From the NCBI GenBank assembly GCA_013289045.1, contig JABDAU010000027.1, positions 1 to 43,597 of the forward strand: a DNA stretch of 43,597 nucleotides, written 5' to 3'. Below the pieces are notes generated by a model. That model saw only the letters and a program-made list of their open reading frames with translations, was not told the origin of the DNA and made no database searches. Made by a program: the position numbers and the translations under genes. Shown piece by piece: positions 18,193 to 26,962 of this stretch; within the stretch, counting starts at the first letter, position 1; each line of letters starts with the position of its first letter. This DNA is from Bacteroidota bacterium (GTDB lineage: Bacteria > Bacteroidota > Bacteroidia > Sphingobacteriales > Sphingobacteriaceae).

Positions 18193-18226
18193 GGCCGTTC
18201 ATTGACCTGATTATGCATGAACGGCC
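18193..18226 (+). terminator. Hairpin between susD and the metalloprotease gene
   Basis: A perfect 10-bp stem (ggccgttcat with atgaacggcc) with a 14-base loop sits 14 bases after the susD stop. Only scattered T follow, so it may cause partial termination or protect the susCD mRNA 3' end. An ATG at 18213 lies inside the loop, which argues against it being the start of the next gene. Confidence 0.5.
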
Positions 18227-18266
18227 GGTTTATTCAAATCTTTTATCTGCTTATATTTTTAAATTA

Positions 18267-20798
18267 ATGAAATTAAAGAAAACAAACATACCGGTATTCT
18301 TAACGGTAGGACTATTGGTATTAGGAAGCAGCACAACGTGGGGCCAGAAAAAATCAAAAGCCGCCAAAACGCCTGCAACCACTGACACGGCAAAAGAAAA
18401 AAGTTTGGCGCAACTTGCTGCAGCAAAACCGGTCACCACTGTTAAGCCCTATAAGGAAATTGTGCCCGCAACAGCCAAAACCATGAAAAGCTTTATCACG
18501 GTACACCTTGTTGCAGACCGGTATCTTTTTGAAATACCGGATTCGATGATAAAGCGGGATATATTGATCGTAACACGTGTAGACAAAAACCCGGCGGGGT
18601 TAGTGTTGCCGCTGGTAAATATAGGCTACGCAGGCGATGAGGCCGGAAAAGCTGTTATAGCGTTTGAAAAGATCCCTGGCGATAAGATAGCATTGCGCTC
18701 ACTCGTTTTTAAAGAGTTTGCAAACGATACTACGCAGAATGGATTGGCGAAGTCATTGCAGGGCAGGACCTATCAATCTATTTTAGGCACATTCCCCATC
18801 AAGGCTATTAATAAAGATGCCAATAGTACGGTGATCGATCTCACAGACTTTATTAACGCCGATAATAACGTAGTTTCATTTGGCGAGCCATTTGTACGTA
18901 GTTTTTTGGCAAATCTTATTATGGATCGCTCTTACATCGATAACATACAGGCTTTTCCTAACAATATCGAGATAAAGGCGGTAAAAACATACAATATGAA
19001 GCCCACTCCGCTGGGTGGTACGCCTCCGCCGGTTTCATATGAATTTAACAATTCACTGGTGCTGCTGCCAAAATTGCTCATGAAACCGCGCATTGCCGAC
19101 CCAAGAATAGGCTTTTTTAGCAATGCTTATGTTGATTTTGATGCGAACCCGCATGGTGTAGCTACAACTGCATATATATGGCGCTGGCGTATGGAACCTC
19201 GTGACGAGGATATGGAAAAATATAAACGTTGTGAGTTGGTTGAGCCTAAAAAACCTATCGTGATATACATAGACCCTGCGACGCCAAAAAAATGGGTGCC
19301 ATACCTGATACAAGGAATAAACGACTGGCAGGTAGCTTTTGAAAAGGCGGGCTTTAAAAACGCTATTATGGGTAAGGAAGCACCGGTTGGCGATTCGACC
19401 TGGAGCCTTGAAGATGCGCGCCATTCGGTTTTAGTTTACAAACCGTCGGACGTGCCGAATGCCAGCGGCCCTAACATTAACGATCCGCGCACCGGCGAAA
19501 TACTGGAAACGCATATTAACTGGTACCACAGTGTGATGACGCTGTTGCAAAACTGGTATACTATACAAGCCGGCGCCATTGACCCGCGTACACATAAACC
19601 AGACCTGGATGATGAATTAATGGGCCAGTTAATAAGGTTTGTTTCCTCTCATGAAATTGGCCATACACTTGGCCTGATGCACAATTTTGGTGCTTCTTCA
19701 ACCGTACCGGTAGCTAATCTGCGCAATAAGGCCTGGGTTGAAGCACATGGGCATACGCCTTCTATAATGGATTACGCGCGTTTTAATTATGTGGCGCAAC
19801 CTGAAGATCATATCAGCGAAAAAGGCATATTTCCGCGAATTGGCGATTATGATAAATGGGCAATTGAATGGGGGTACAGGCTGATACCGGATGTCAAAAC
19901 AGCTGTAGACGAAAAACCGATATTGAATAAGTGGCTGGTTGACAAACTGGCCTCGGGTAAACAGTATTTTTATGGCAGCCAGGTAGACCCTATTACCAAC
20001 GACTTTGGTAACAGTCCCAACCTCGATCCGCGTGACCAAAGCGAAGACCTCGGTGACGATGCCATGCTGGCCAGCACGTATGGTATTAAAAACCTGAAAA
20101 GGATAGAACCCCACCTGATAGAGTGGCTGACGAAACCCGGCGAGAATTATGATCATGCGGGCAATGCATATAAAGAGTTGATTACCGAGTACCAGCGCTT
20201 TATGGGCCATGTGTTAAAAAATATAGGTGGCCTTTACGAAACTCCTAAAACGATTGAACAACCAGGCCCTGAATTTGCTGTGGTAGAAAAAGTAAAACAG
20301 CAACGTGCTATGGCTTTTTTACAGCAGCAACTGTTCACCACACCTTACTGGCTGGTAGACGATAAACTATACAATGTTAGCCAGACAGATTTCGGTATGG
20401 TGACCAAAATACAAAAACAGGTATTGCTGGCCTTGCTTAGCAGCACGCGCATAAGTATGCTGATAAGTGAAGAAAATTCATACCCCGGCAAAGCCTATAC
20501 TGCTACGGAAATGCTGCACGACCTGCATAAGGGCATCTTCTCTGAATTAGCTACAGGGAAACCGGTTAGCGTTTATCGCCGGGATTTGCAAAAAACTTAC
20601 GTTGAAGGTGTAATAGCATTGCTAAGTACAAAATCTTCTGAAGTATATAGTGATGAATTGTCTATTGCAAAAGCACATGCCAAAATGCTTGAAGCTGAAT
20701 TTAGAAGGACGGCTGCACACACAGCAAGCGGAATGACACGCGACCATTTTGCCGACCTTGCTGAGCGCCTTGATATGGCACTACATCCTAAATCATAG
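18267..20798 (+). CDS. Secreted zinc metalloprotease, DUF5117/DUF5118 type
   Basis: This is a large secreted zinc protease. The start chosen is the ATG at 18267, which opens directly into a signal peptide (MKLKKTN, a hydrophobic run, then TWGQ). The frame is open from an ATG at 18213, but that would add 18 residues before the signal and lies in a hairpin loop. The 843-residue product has an N-terminal DUF5118-like part, a DUF5117 domain, and the zinc site HEIGHTLGLMH with His462, Glu463, His466 and His472. A likely Met-turn follows in SIMDYARFNY, giving a metzincin-like catalytic core. The helical C-terminal third is typical of this family. Location downstream of a sigma/anti-sigma/SusC/SusD set suggests induction by the imported ligand. 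The natural substrate is unknown. Confidence 0.92.
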   Translation: MKLKKTNIPVFLTVGLLVLGSSTTWGQKKSKAAKTPATTDTAKEKSLAQLAAAKPVTTVKPYKEIVPATAKTMKSFITVHLVADRYLFEIPDSMIKRDILIVTRVDKNPAGLVLPLVNIGYAGDEAGKAVIAFEKIPGDKIALRSLVFKEFANDTTQNGLAKSLQGRTYQSILGTFPIKAINKDANSTVIDLTDFINADNNVVSFGEPFVRSFLANLIMDRSYIDNIQAFPNNIEIKAVKTYNMKPTPLGGTPPPVSYEFNNSLVLLPKLLMKPRIADPRIGFFSNAYVDFDANPHGVATTAYIWRWRMEPRDEDMEKYKRCELVEPKKPIVIYIDPATPKKWVPYLIQGINDWQVAFEKAGFKNAIMGKEAPVGDSTWSLEDARHSVLVYKPSDVPNASGPNINDPRTGEILETHINWYHSVMTLLQNWYTIQAGAIDPRTHKPDLDDELMGQLIRFVSSHEIGHTLGLMHNFGASSTVPVANLRNKAWVEAHGHTPSIMDYARFNYVAQPEDHISEKGIFPRIGDYDKWAIEWGYRLIPDVKTAVDEKPILNKWLVDKLASGKQYFYGSQVDPITNDFGNSPNLDPRDQSEDLGDDAMLASTYGIKNLKRIEPHLIEWLTKPGENYDHAGNAYKELITEYQRFMGHVLKNIGGLYETPKTIEQPGPEFAVVEKVKQQRAMAFLQQQLFTTPYWLVDDKLYNVSQTDFGMVTKIQKQVLLALLSSTRISMLISEENSYPGKAYTATEMLHDLHKGIFSELATGKPVSVYRRDLQKTYVEGVIALLSTKSSEVYSDELSIAKAHAKMLEAEFRRTAAHTASGMTRDHFADLAERLDMALHPKS

Positions 20799-20807
20799 TT
20801 ATTTTCG

Positions 20808-20852
20808 AAAGTATTAAACCCGTTTTTATATAAAAAACGGGTTTAATACTTT
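20808..20852. terminator. Strong bidirectional intrinsic terminator
   Basis: A near-perfect stem of about 19-20 bp (aaagtattaaacccgttttt with its complement) lies between convergent genes. Runs of T and A at the inner arms and T-rich flanks on both strands let it stop transcription of the metalloprotease gene (+) and of the lactonase operon (-). Confidence 0.9.
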
Positions 20853-20908
20853 ACGGATACCAGCAAACTTAGCTGGCAGGATTGCATGAGATAGCTACCG
20901 CCAGGTAG

Positions 20909-21913
20909 TTATATATCGATCTTCAAAACACGATGGTTTGAAGTTACATACAATTCTTTCTCATCAGCCGACAGGCTTAAGTTTGATGTAAGGTCATTGA
21001 TCCTGATTCGCCCAAGCACTTTGCCTTTCTTGTCAAAAACCCAAAGCCCGCCCGGACCGGCCGCAAATACAATACCCTGCCGGGTTATTTTTAAACCGTC
21101 GGGCATGCCAATCGCTTTCTTAGAAGCAGCATTGGCATTATAAAATATGCGGCCATGAGTGAAATTTCCGTTCTGATCAATATCATAGACGTACCAGTAA
21201 ACTTTGGTTGAATCTGAATTGGAGATAAGAATAGTTTTATCGCCGGGGAAGAAGGCAATACCATTTGGCCGGGTCAGCGTATCAACCAATAAGGTGATCT
21301 TCCCGGTTTTAGAGATCTTGTATACTCCCTGGTAGGGCGCTTCCTTTAGCGGATCTTTTGCATTTTTCTCCAGGCCGTAAGGCGGGTCGGTAAAATAGAT
21401 GTCGCCGTTTTTGGCAAAGGCAAGATCATTTGGACTATCAAACTTTTTTCCTTTGTAACCAGCAGCTATTTTAATGAATTTTGGTTTCGGATGATCAAGC
21501 GGCGCGTCCATAATTGATACCACTCTGTCTCCATCCTGGCAGATGACCAACTGGCCGCGTATGTTTAGCCCTAAACCATTTGAGCCCAATTCGCCGCCGC
21601 GGGGGGTCTTACCGGTATAGCCGGATGGGCTTAAATAAACCTGTTTCCCTTTTTCCTTCGTCCATTTGTAAATCACGTTTTTCTTCACATCCGAAAAAAG
21701 GAACATCTTGTATTTATCTACCCAAACCGGCCCTTCGCTCCACAAAAAGCCTTCAGACAGTATTTGGGCTTTGGCATTCTTACTGACGATAGTATTAAAC
21801 TTCGGGTCGAGTGGCTCTAAAGTCATCAGCGGTTTGGTTGACTGCGCATAACTTTGAACATATACCAAACTGAATACTGCACAGCATACGAATAGTTTTT
21901 TGATATCTGTCAT
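20909..21913 (-). CDS. Secreted SMP-30/gluconolactonase-like sugar lactonase
   Basis: The 334-residue product has a signal peptide to about residue 24 (SYAQ) and a six-bladed propeller of the SMP-30/gluconolaconase/LRE family, which opens sugar lactones to aldonic acids with a divalent metal. The metal and active-site residues expected for the family are visible: Glu60 in SEGPVW, Asn162 in SPNDLAF, Asn217 in RPNGIAF and Asp272 in MPDGLK. It is the last gene of the minus-strand glycan locus, 12 bases after the GH2 gene. Because a D-galactonate operon lies about 16 kb away in the same window, D-galactono-lactone is an attractive but unproven substrate. Periplasmic location follows from the signal peptide. 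Confidence 0.9.
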   Translation of the reverse strand: MTDIKKLFVCCAVFSLVYVQSYAQSTKPLMTLEPLDPKFNTIVSKNAKAQILSEGFLWSEGPVWVDKYKMFLFSDVKKNVIYKWTKEKGKQVYLSPSGYTGKTPRGGELGSNGLGLNIRGQLVICQDGDRVVSIMDAPLDHPKPKFIKIAAGYKGKKFDSPNDLAFAKNGDIYFTDPPYGLEKNAKDPLKEAPYQGVYKISKTGKITLLVDTLTRPNGIAFFPGDKTILISNSDSTKVYWYVYDIDQNGNFTHGRIFYNANAASKKAIGMPDGLKITRQGIVFAAGPGGLWVFDKKGKVLGRIRINDLTSNLSLSADEKELYVTSNHRVLKIDI

Positions 21914-21925
21914 AACAAATTGTTG

Positions 21926-24271
21926 CTATTGTGAGTCAATAGTTAATTCAGCCGGGAAAAGCCCATCACATTCTGCCTTTACAACTATGCGGCCCGCCTT
22001 TCCGCCAGCCATCACCATAATTGGCGCAATACCGGCGTCGGCCGAGTTTACTGTTTTACCAATTATTTCGGCAGGACCGGTTACCGAGAACCTGATCGGA
22101 AAACCAGCATCGGGGAAGGTCGTTCCGTTCTTATCAGTTATGTAGGCGTAAACAAATATCGCATCTTTGCAGCCGGCTTTGAGCGCTTTGCCACTGAGAT
22201 CGGCCTTCAATACAATTTTGTTGGATTTGATAGGCGTTGAAACCTTGGAAGCAACCACCTGCTTACCGCCGATAAAACCGGTAGCCACTAAAGTACCGGC
22301 TTCATACTGCGGCACATGGAATGTAAATGGCGGGTGGACTAAATTGTTATCATTTCGCCCTGTATCCGGTTTTTGCCTGGCTATCAGTTTGCCGTTCAAT
22401 TTTAGTTCTACCTCGTCGCAATTGCTGAATATCTTAACATTGTTATCCGAAGAATTATACCAGTAAGTGGCAATAAACAGCATGGGCTGGCTTTTGTCCG
22501 CATCAACCTGACTCTGGTAAAAATAGAAGGAGAATTTAGGTATCCTGAAAATATCCATAATACCCGACATTTCAAGGTCACTGGCATAACCGCGTTTATA
22601 GTCGAACATCAGCCAGTTTGCATCACCTATTATTCGGCCGTTCAGGTCATCGTTATGTGCTTCCTGGAAATTCAGCGCTTGCTGTAACAGACGTTCTTCG
22701 CCATAATCACGGATCTGCCTTGAGGATTTTTCCTCTTTCGTGAGGTCACTGTATTCTTTTTGGTTAAAACCGGCGTTCAGGGCATAATATTCCCAATCGC
22801 CGTATTCGGCTAACAATAGCGGTTTGTCCTTGCTGTATTTTTTCCAGTAGTCAGGTTTTTTAAGATGCTGGCGTGCAGGGTTAAATACATCATAGGCATA
22901 ATCTTGCCAGCCGCTGCTGAACACGTCTTTGTACGGCAGTTCGTGGTGTACAATGCGGGCGGAACTGTCCATAAAAGCTTTACTCATGTTGGTTTCGTTA
23001 AGCGACGCCTCCCACAAAACTACCGAGGTATGGTTGCGGTCGCGGTGGATCATGTCCCTTATGGTTTGATAACTGTTGTGCTGAAATTCATTATTGCCAA
23101 AAAACTGCCAGCCCGGTATGGCATCCATTATCATCACACCAAGCTCGTCGCAGGCGTCAAGAAAAGCAGGTGATGGCGGGTAGTGGGAGCAACGTACAAA
23201 ATTAAAGCCTGCACTTTTGATCTTGTAAGCATCGCGGTATTGGGCGTTATCAGATAAAGCGTAGCCGATGTATGGGTATTCCTGGTGGCGGTTGGTGCCC
23301 CTTATCATTAGCTTTTTACCATTCAGATAAAAGCCATCCGCCTGAAATTTAAAGGTTTTGATGCCTGTACGAAGCGTTTGCTCATCAACAACAGCACCAT
23401 CACGTAATACCTGAACTTTAAGCGTATACAAATAAGGCACCTCCGGCGACCATAATTTGGGATTACTAATGGTTAAACTTTGCTCTGTAATGCCGTTGTG
23501 TTTAATGGTTACGGGCAATGACGTGGTATTTGCTACCAAATTACCCTTAGCATCCATCAAGCTAAGTTTCACACTCATATTTTGCGGTGCTGTGCCATCG
23601 TTATCCACATCCGTTTTTACGATCATTTTTGCCGAGGCGTCGCTTACATCCTCGTAGTGCAGCATAATGCCGCCTGCTGCCTCACGATGCGCTTCAACTG
23701 CATCGCTGATGTGCAGTTTGTTCTTTACTATCAACCAGGCATTCCGATAAATGCCGCCATAATAATTGAAATCGAGGTCTTTTATGGGTTTTGCCGGCGG
23801 GATAACGGGGCTGTCCTGGTTATTTAGTTTGATGAGCAAACAGTTGGGTTTGCCCAATACAACTGCATTTGATATATCGATGCAGAAGGGTAGGAACCCG
23901 CCTAAATGTTTGTAAACGTGTTTGCCGTTGAGGTATACATCAGCCTCGTGCATGGCGCCATCAAACTGAAGGGCTATGTATTTATCCTTAGTCGTTAACG
24001 GTACGGTAAAATATTTGCGGTAATAGCAAGTGCCCTGCCATTGTTCCTTTACCTTTTGCACCGGTTCTATATGCGCGGTGTGGGGCAGCATAACCTTTTC
24101 CCAGGTAACACCGGTAGTAATTTTATTGCTTAGCTTTTTAGCGGCGTTTGCGGTGTCAATGTCTTTCACAAATTGCCAGTCGCCATTAAAGTTGGTTACA
24201 GGCGATTGCTGCGCACTTACTTTTATTGAACAGCCGATTATAAATAAAAAGCCGATAATGTATTTTTTCAT
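21926..24271 (-). CDS. Glycoside hydrolase family 2 (beta-galactosidase-like)
   Basis: A 781-residue secreted retaining glycosidase. The signal peptide ends near KVSAQ (about residue 21). The jelly-roll N-terminal domain runs to about 185 (YYRKYFTVPL, then LQFDGAMHEADVYLNG), an Ig-like domain to about 305, and the TIM barrel follows from GFYLNGKKLMIRGTNRHQ. The acid/base is Glu426 in SLNET and the nucleophile Glu489 in LLAEYGDWE. C-terminal Ig-like domains follow (NGTTFPDAGFPIRF). GH2 covers beta-galactosidase, beta-mannosidase and beta-glucuronidase; the NRHQEYPYIG loop is common in Bacteroidota enzymes annotated as beta-galactosidases, which would suit the galactonate genes nearby. The gene lies 24 bases after the preceding glycosidase gene. 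Confidence 0.94.
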   Translation of the reverse strand: MKKYIIGFLFIIGCSIKVSAQQSPVTNFNGDWQFVKDIDTANAAKKLSNKITTGVTWEKVMLPHTAHIEPVQKVKEQWQGTCYYRKYFTVPLTTKDKYIALQFDGAMHEADVYLNGKHVYKHLGGFLPFCIDISNAVVLGKPNCLLIKLNNQDSPVIPPAKPIKDLDFNYYGGIYRNAWLIVKNKLHISDAVEAHREAAGGIMLHYEDVSDASAKMIVKTDVDNDGTAPQNMSVKLSLMDAKGNLVANTTSLPVTIKHNGITEQSLTISNPKLWSPEVPYLYTLKVQVLRDGAVVDEQTLRTGIKTFKFQADGFYLNGKKLMIRGTNRHQEYPYIGYALSDNAQYRDAYKIKSAGFNFVRCSHYPPSPAFLDACDELGVMIMDAIPGWQFFGNNEFQHNSYQTIRDMIHRDRNHTSVVLWEASLNETNMSKAFMDSSARIVHHELPYKDVFSSGWQDYAYDVFNPARQHLKKPDYWKKYSKDKPLLLAEYGDWEYYALNAGFNQKEYSDLTKEEKSSRQIRDYGEERLLQQALNFQEAHNDDLNGRIIGDANWLMFDYKRGYASDLEMSGIMDIFRIPKFSFYFYQSQVDADKSQPMLFIATYWYNSSDNNVKIFSNCDEVELKLNGKLIARQKPDTGRNDNNLVHPPFTFHVPQYEAGTLVATGFIGGKQVVASKVSTPIKSNKIVLKADLSGKALKAGCKDAIFVYAYITDKNGTTFPDAGFPIRFSVTGPAEIIGKTVNSADAGIAPIMVMAGGKAGRIVVKAECDGLFPAELTIDSQ

Positions 24272-24295
24272 GTATTGGGTATAAGGATATAATAA

Positions 24296-26857
24296 TTATT
24301 TCTCAAGCAGCACAGATTCTACTTCTACTCCGTATGGTTTACCTGGCTCATCGGCATCATTTACGGTGGTAATTTCCAGCTTATCCAGTTTTTGAACACT
24401 TAATCCGCTGTATGATGCCGGTTTAAACCATAAAGCCTGGAAACCCGGATACGGCCGTGGTAATGATAATAATGAATCAGGCTTGAAAGCTGAAAGTGGT
24501 ATTTCGATATCCTTATACTGATCGGTCAGGTCGATATAAGCGGCGTAGGATGACGCATCATTGGTTATCAGGGCGATGCGCAATTTGCCGGCTTCCCCGG
24601 TTTGCATACGTGCCCTCAGTGTAACTTTGCTGTAGTTTGCAACCTCGGGTAAACGGTCCTTTAGCTTGCCGCCAATGTAAAGCTGCAATCCCATCTCCTG
24701 GCTTTTGCGTGTACTTTGTACCGAGGCTTTGAATGCCAGTTGGCCGGTTTGTTCGCCGCTGATAAATTGCGCCCCGGTACCACGGCCGTAGCTCATAGAG
24801 AAAGTATTTGCAAATTCTCTGTCGGCAGTGGCGTTGAACAGGCTGAGATTGCCATCGGGCGCGGCTACAAAGGTTTGCCAGCTATCGGTATTCAGATAAT
24901 CCCAGGCAGTGGGGTCGCCTTCATGACCTCCGGGGAAGGAAAGGTACTTATCATGCTGCTGTACCTGGATAGTATAGGATAAAGTGCCTGATGTTACCAA
25001 TTCTGCAGGAACGGTTGCACTATAATCATAAACGGTGTTGGCCGTCATCGGGATAGTCATAGGCCTGCCGTAGGCCCTGCCCACTATTAACGTAACTTTA
25101 TCATCAGTACCAATATTTATCACTTTGGCGTTGATGGTAATGGCTTTCCCGGCAGTCACTTCAACCGGTGGCGTATGCCGCACAAAAGGCTCGTGACTGA
25201 AAGGCTGCGGCGCTACAAACTCATTTAAACCAAGGTAACCAACCATTTTGTCAGCTGTCCATTTTGCGGCTGAATGACCTTTCTTAATTAACAAATAGGT
25301 GCCCGGTTTAATGGTGAATGAACCGTTGGTGGCTGTTGTGGTATAAGCGTTACCGATATTAATAGCTTTGATATCGAAATCGTTCCCAATATCATTCAAG
25401 CTGATCTGCATAGACTGATCTGCCCATTGAATATGCACAACTTCGCGCTGCGGCGATGGTTTTGCAAAAGGATCGCGTACGGTGATGGCATCAGGCATTA
25501 CTTCCAGCCGCCAAACGTCATTTTCCAGTTTATCGGCAAAGTATGCACCGTAACCTTTGTAGTTAATTATCGGCGATGAGCCCACACCGGCTATGTGCTG
25601 CAGCTTTGCCGGGTTTGACGGAGCAGTAGTTGTCGTGCCTGAATAATAAAACTCATCCGGGGTGTTCATCTCGCTCATGTTGGCATTATAGCTTACGTGG
25701 TAGGCATCAAAAATGCTATCGGCAGGATAAGTGCCATAATCCTTACGTGGCATTAAGTGGAACGCTCTGCTGGCAATTAAATAACTGATGGCTTTTGGCG
25801 GCGTATAGGCTAAGTTGAGGTAATGAGTTTGGTACTCAGTATTGGCGTAAGCATTGCCCATGGGGTCATAAGCAAACTGGGTGATCCACTGAAAGCCTGC
25901 TTGCTTAAAGCTGCGGGCTACAGCAGGGTAAATGCAGGACTGCAGTACATCGGCAGCATCAAACTCGTATACCATACGGGCTTTGTTCTTAAACTCGGGG
26001 ATGGTATCAAAAGGAATATGATAACGATCTACATTCGGTAAAAAGTTGCCTTTTTGCTCATGCCCGGCAACTAATCCAGTCGGATACCATTGAAAACTGA
26101 AACCGTTAACGCCTGATTTTGCAACTGCATCGGCATAAAAAGGATTTTGGCTAATGTTATAAAATAGCGGCTTTGTCCAACCTGCGCCGCGTGCTGCGGC
26201 TATTAGCCGGTTAATGTAGGCGGTTACGCCGCTTTTGGGCCCGTTGTGCGCAGGTTCATTGTTCAGCTCGGCGGCAATAATAAAAGGTTCGTCCTTATAG
26301 CTGGCTTTGGTATAGGGGTTTACATGCAGCAAAAGCTGGTTAATGTATTTCTCCTGTGCTTTAATGGCAGTTTCATTGGTGCCCGCATGTTCCTTACCGT
26401 AAACAGCTGAAAATCCGTTCGATTTCAGGTCTTTCTGAGGATAGCCATCTCCATAAAAAGCCTCGAGCGTAATGATGATCTTTACATTGCGTTGTTTAAG
26501 GCGGTACAACAGGTAATCGAATAATTTCAGGTGTTCATTATCGATGAGGTTACCGGTAGAATCGCTTATCTCCGTATCCCATATATGCACCCTGAAGGCA
26601 TCCACGCCAATACGGGCCATATGGTAGGTGTCTTCGTCAATTTCCTTTTCAATGTCTTTATTCAGCGCTTTCATGGAGCGGTAACCATAGGCAAAAGGCA
26701 CGGTATAATTAACGCCGAACAGGTAAACTTCGGTTTTATCCTTTGTCCAGCGCATGCGGCCCTGGCTATCGATGTACATTAAATTGGTGGTTTGCGCTTG
26801 TGTTTTGTAAGTGCAGAAAAGGAGTAGTAGTAATAATGCGAGTATAAATGGTTTCAT
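24296..26857 (-). CDS. Secreted clan GH-A glycoside hydrolase (cellulase/GH5-like) with C-terminal carbohydrate-binding-like domain
   Basis: An 853-residue exported protein with a signal peptide to about residue 22 (KTQAQ). Residues 28-370 form a TIM barrel of clan GH-A type. The acid/base Glu201 is in AAELNNEPAH and the likely nucleophile Glu298 in MVYEFDAAD, the arrangement of retaining endo-glycosidases such as GH5. A beta-rich middle follows (Ig-like, about 560-660, EVTAGKAITINAKVINIG). The C-terminal domain of about 170 residues (SYGRGTGAQFISGEQTG, then VTLRARMQTGEAGKLRI) looks like a CBM11/CIA30-type sandwich. The exact family is not certain; endo-mannanase or endo-glucanase activity is possible. 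First enzyme gene after the terminator in the glycan operon. Confidence 0.85.
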   Translation of the reverse strand: MKPFILALLLLLLFCTYKTQAQTTNLMYIDSQGRMRWTKDKTEVYLFGVNYTVPFAYGYRSMKALNKDIEKEIDEDTYHMARIGVDAFRVHIWDTEISDSTGNLIDNEHLKLFDYLLYRLKQRNVKIIITLEAFYGDGYPQKDLKSNGFSAVYGKEHAGTNETAIKAQEKYINQLLLHVNPYTKASYKDEPFIIAAELNNEPAHNGPKSGVTAYINRLIAAARGAGWTKPLFYNISQNPFYADAVAKSGVNGFSFQWYPTGLVAGHEQKGNFLPNVDRYHIPFDTIPEFKNKARMVYEFDAADVLQSCIYPAVARSFKQAGFQWITQFAYDPMGNAYANTEYQTHYLNLAYTPPKAISYLIASRAFHLMPRKDYGTYPADSIFDAYHVSYNANMSEMNTPDEFYYSGTTTTAPSNPAKLQHIAGVGSSPIINYKGYGAYFADKLENDVWRLEVMPDAITVRDPFAKPSPQREVVHIQWADQSMQISLNDIGNDFDIKAINIGNAYTTTATNGSFTIKPGTYLLIKKGHSAAKWTADKMVGYLGLNEFVAPQPFSHEPFVRHTPPVEVTAGKAITINAKVINIGTDDKVTLIVGRAYGRPMTIPMTANTVYDYSATVPAELVTSGTLSYTIQVQQHDKYLSFPGGHEGDPTAWDYLNTDSWQTFVAAPDGNLSLFNATADREFANTFSMSYGRGTGAQFISGEQTGQLAFKASVQSTRKSQEMGLQLYIGGKLKDRLPEVANYSKVTLRARMQTGEAGKLRIALITNDASSYAAYIDLTDQYKDIEIPLSAFKPDSLLSLPRPYPGFQALWFKPASYSGLSVQKLDKLEITTVNDADEPGKPYGVEVESVLLEK

Positions 26858-26903
26858 ATTCGGACGGCTTTGGTACGCAATTCGTTTAGTATCAAATTAG
26901 TAA

Positions 26904-26940
26904 AAATAAAGTGCTGCCAATGAAGCGCAGCACTTTATTT
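26904..26940 (-). terminator. Intrinsic terminator between susCD and the glycosidase genes
   Basis: A perfect 14-bp stem (arms 26904-26917 and 26927-26940, 9-base loop), extendable by two or three A-T pairs, lies just after the susD stop on the minus strand. On that strand the descending arm runs into a T-rich tail. It should let only part of susCD transcription continue into the enzyme genes, giving more transporter than enzyme mRNA. Confidence 0.85.
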
Positions 26941-26962
26941 TTAAAATGAATAAGGCTATATA

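Noticed and set aside
18213..18266. Upstream ATG extension of the metalloprotease
   Set aside because: It lies in a hairpin loop and puts 18 residues ahead of a clear signal peptide.
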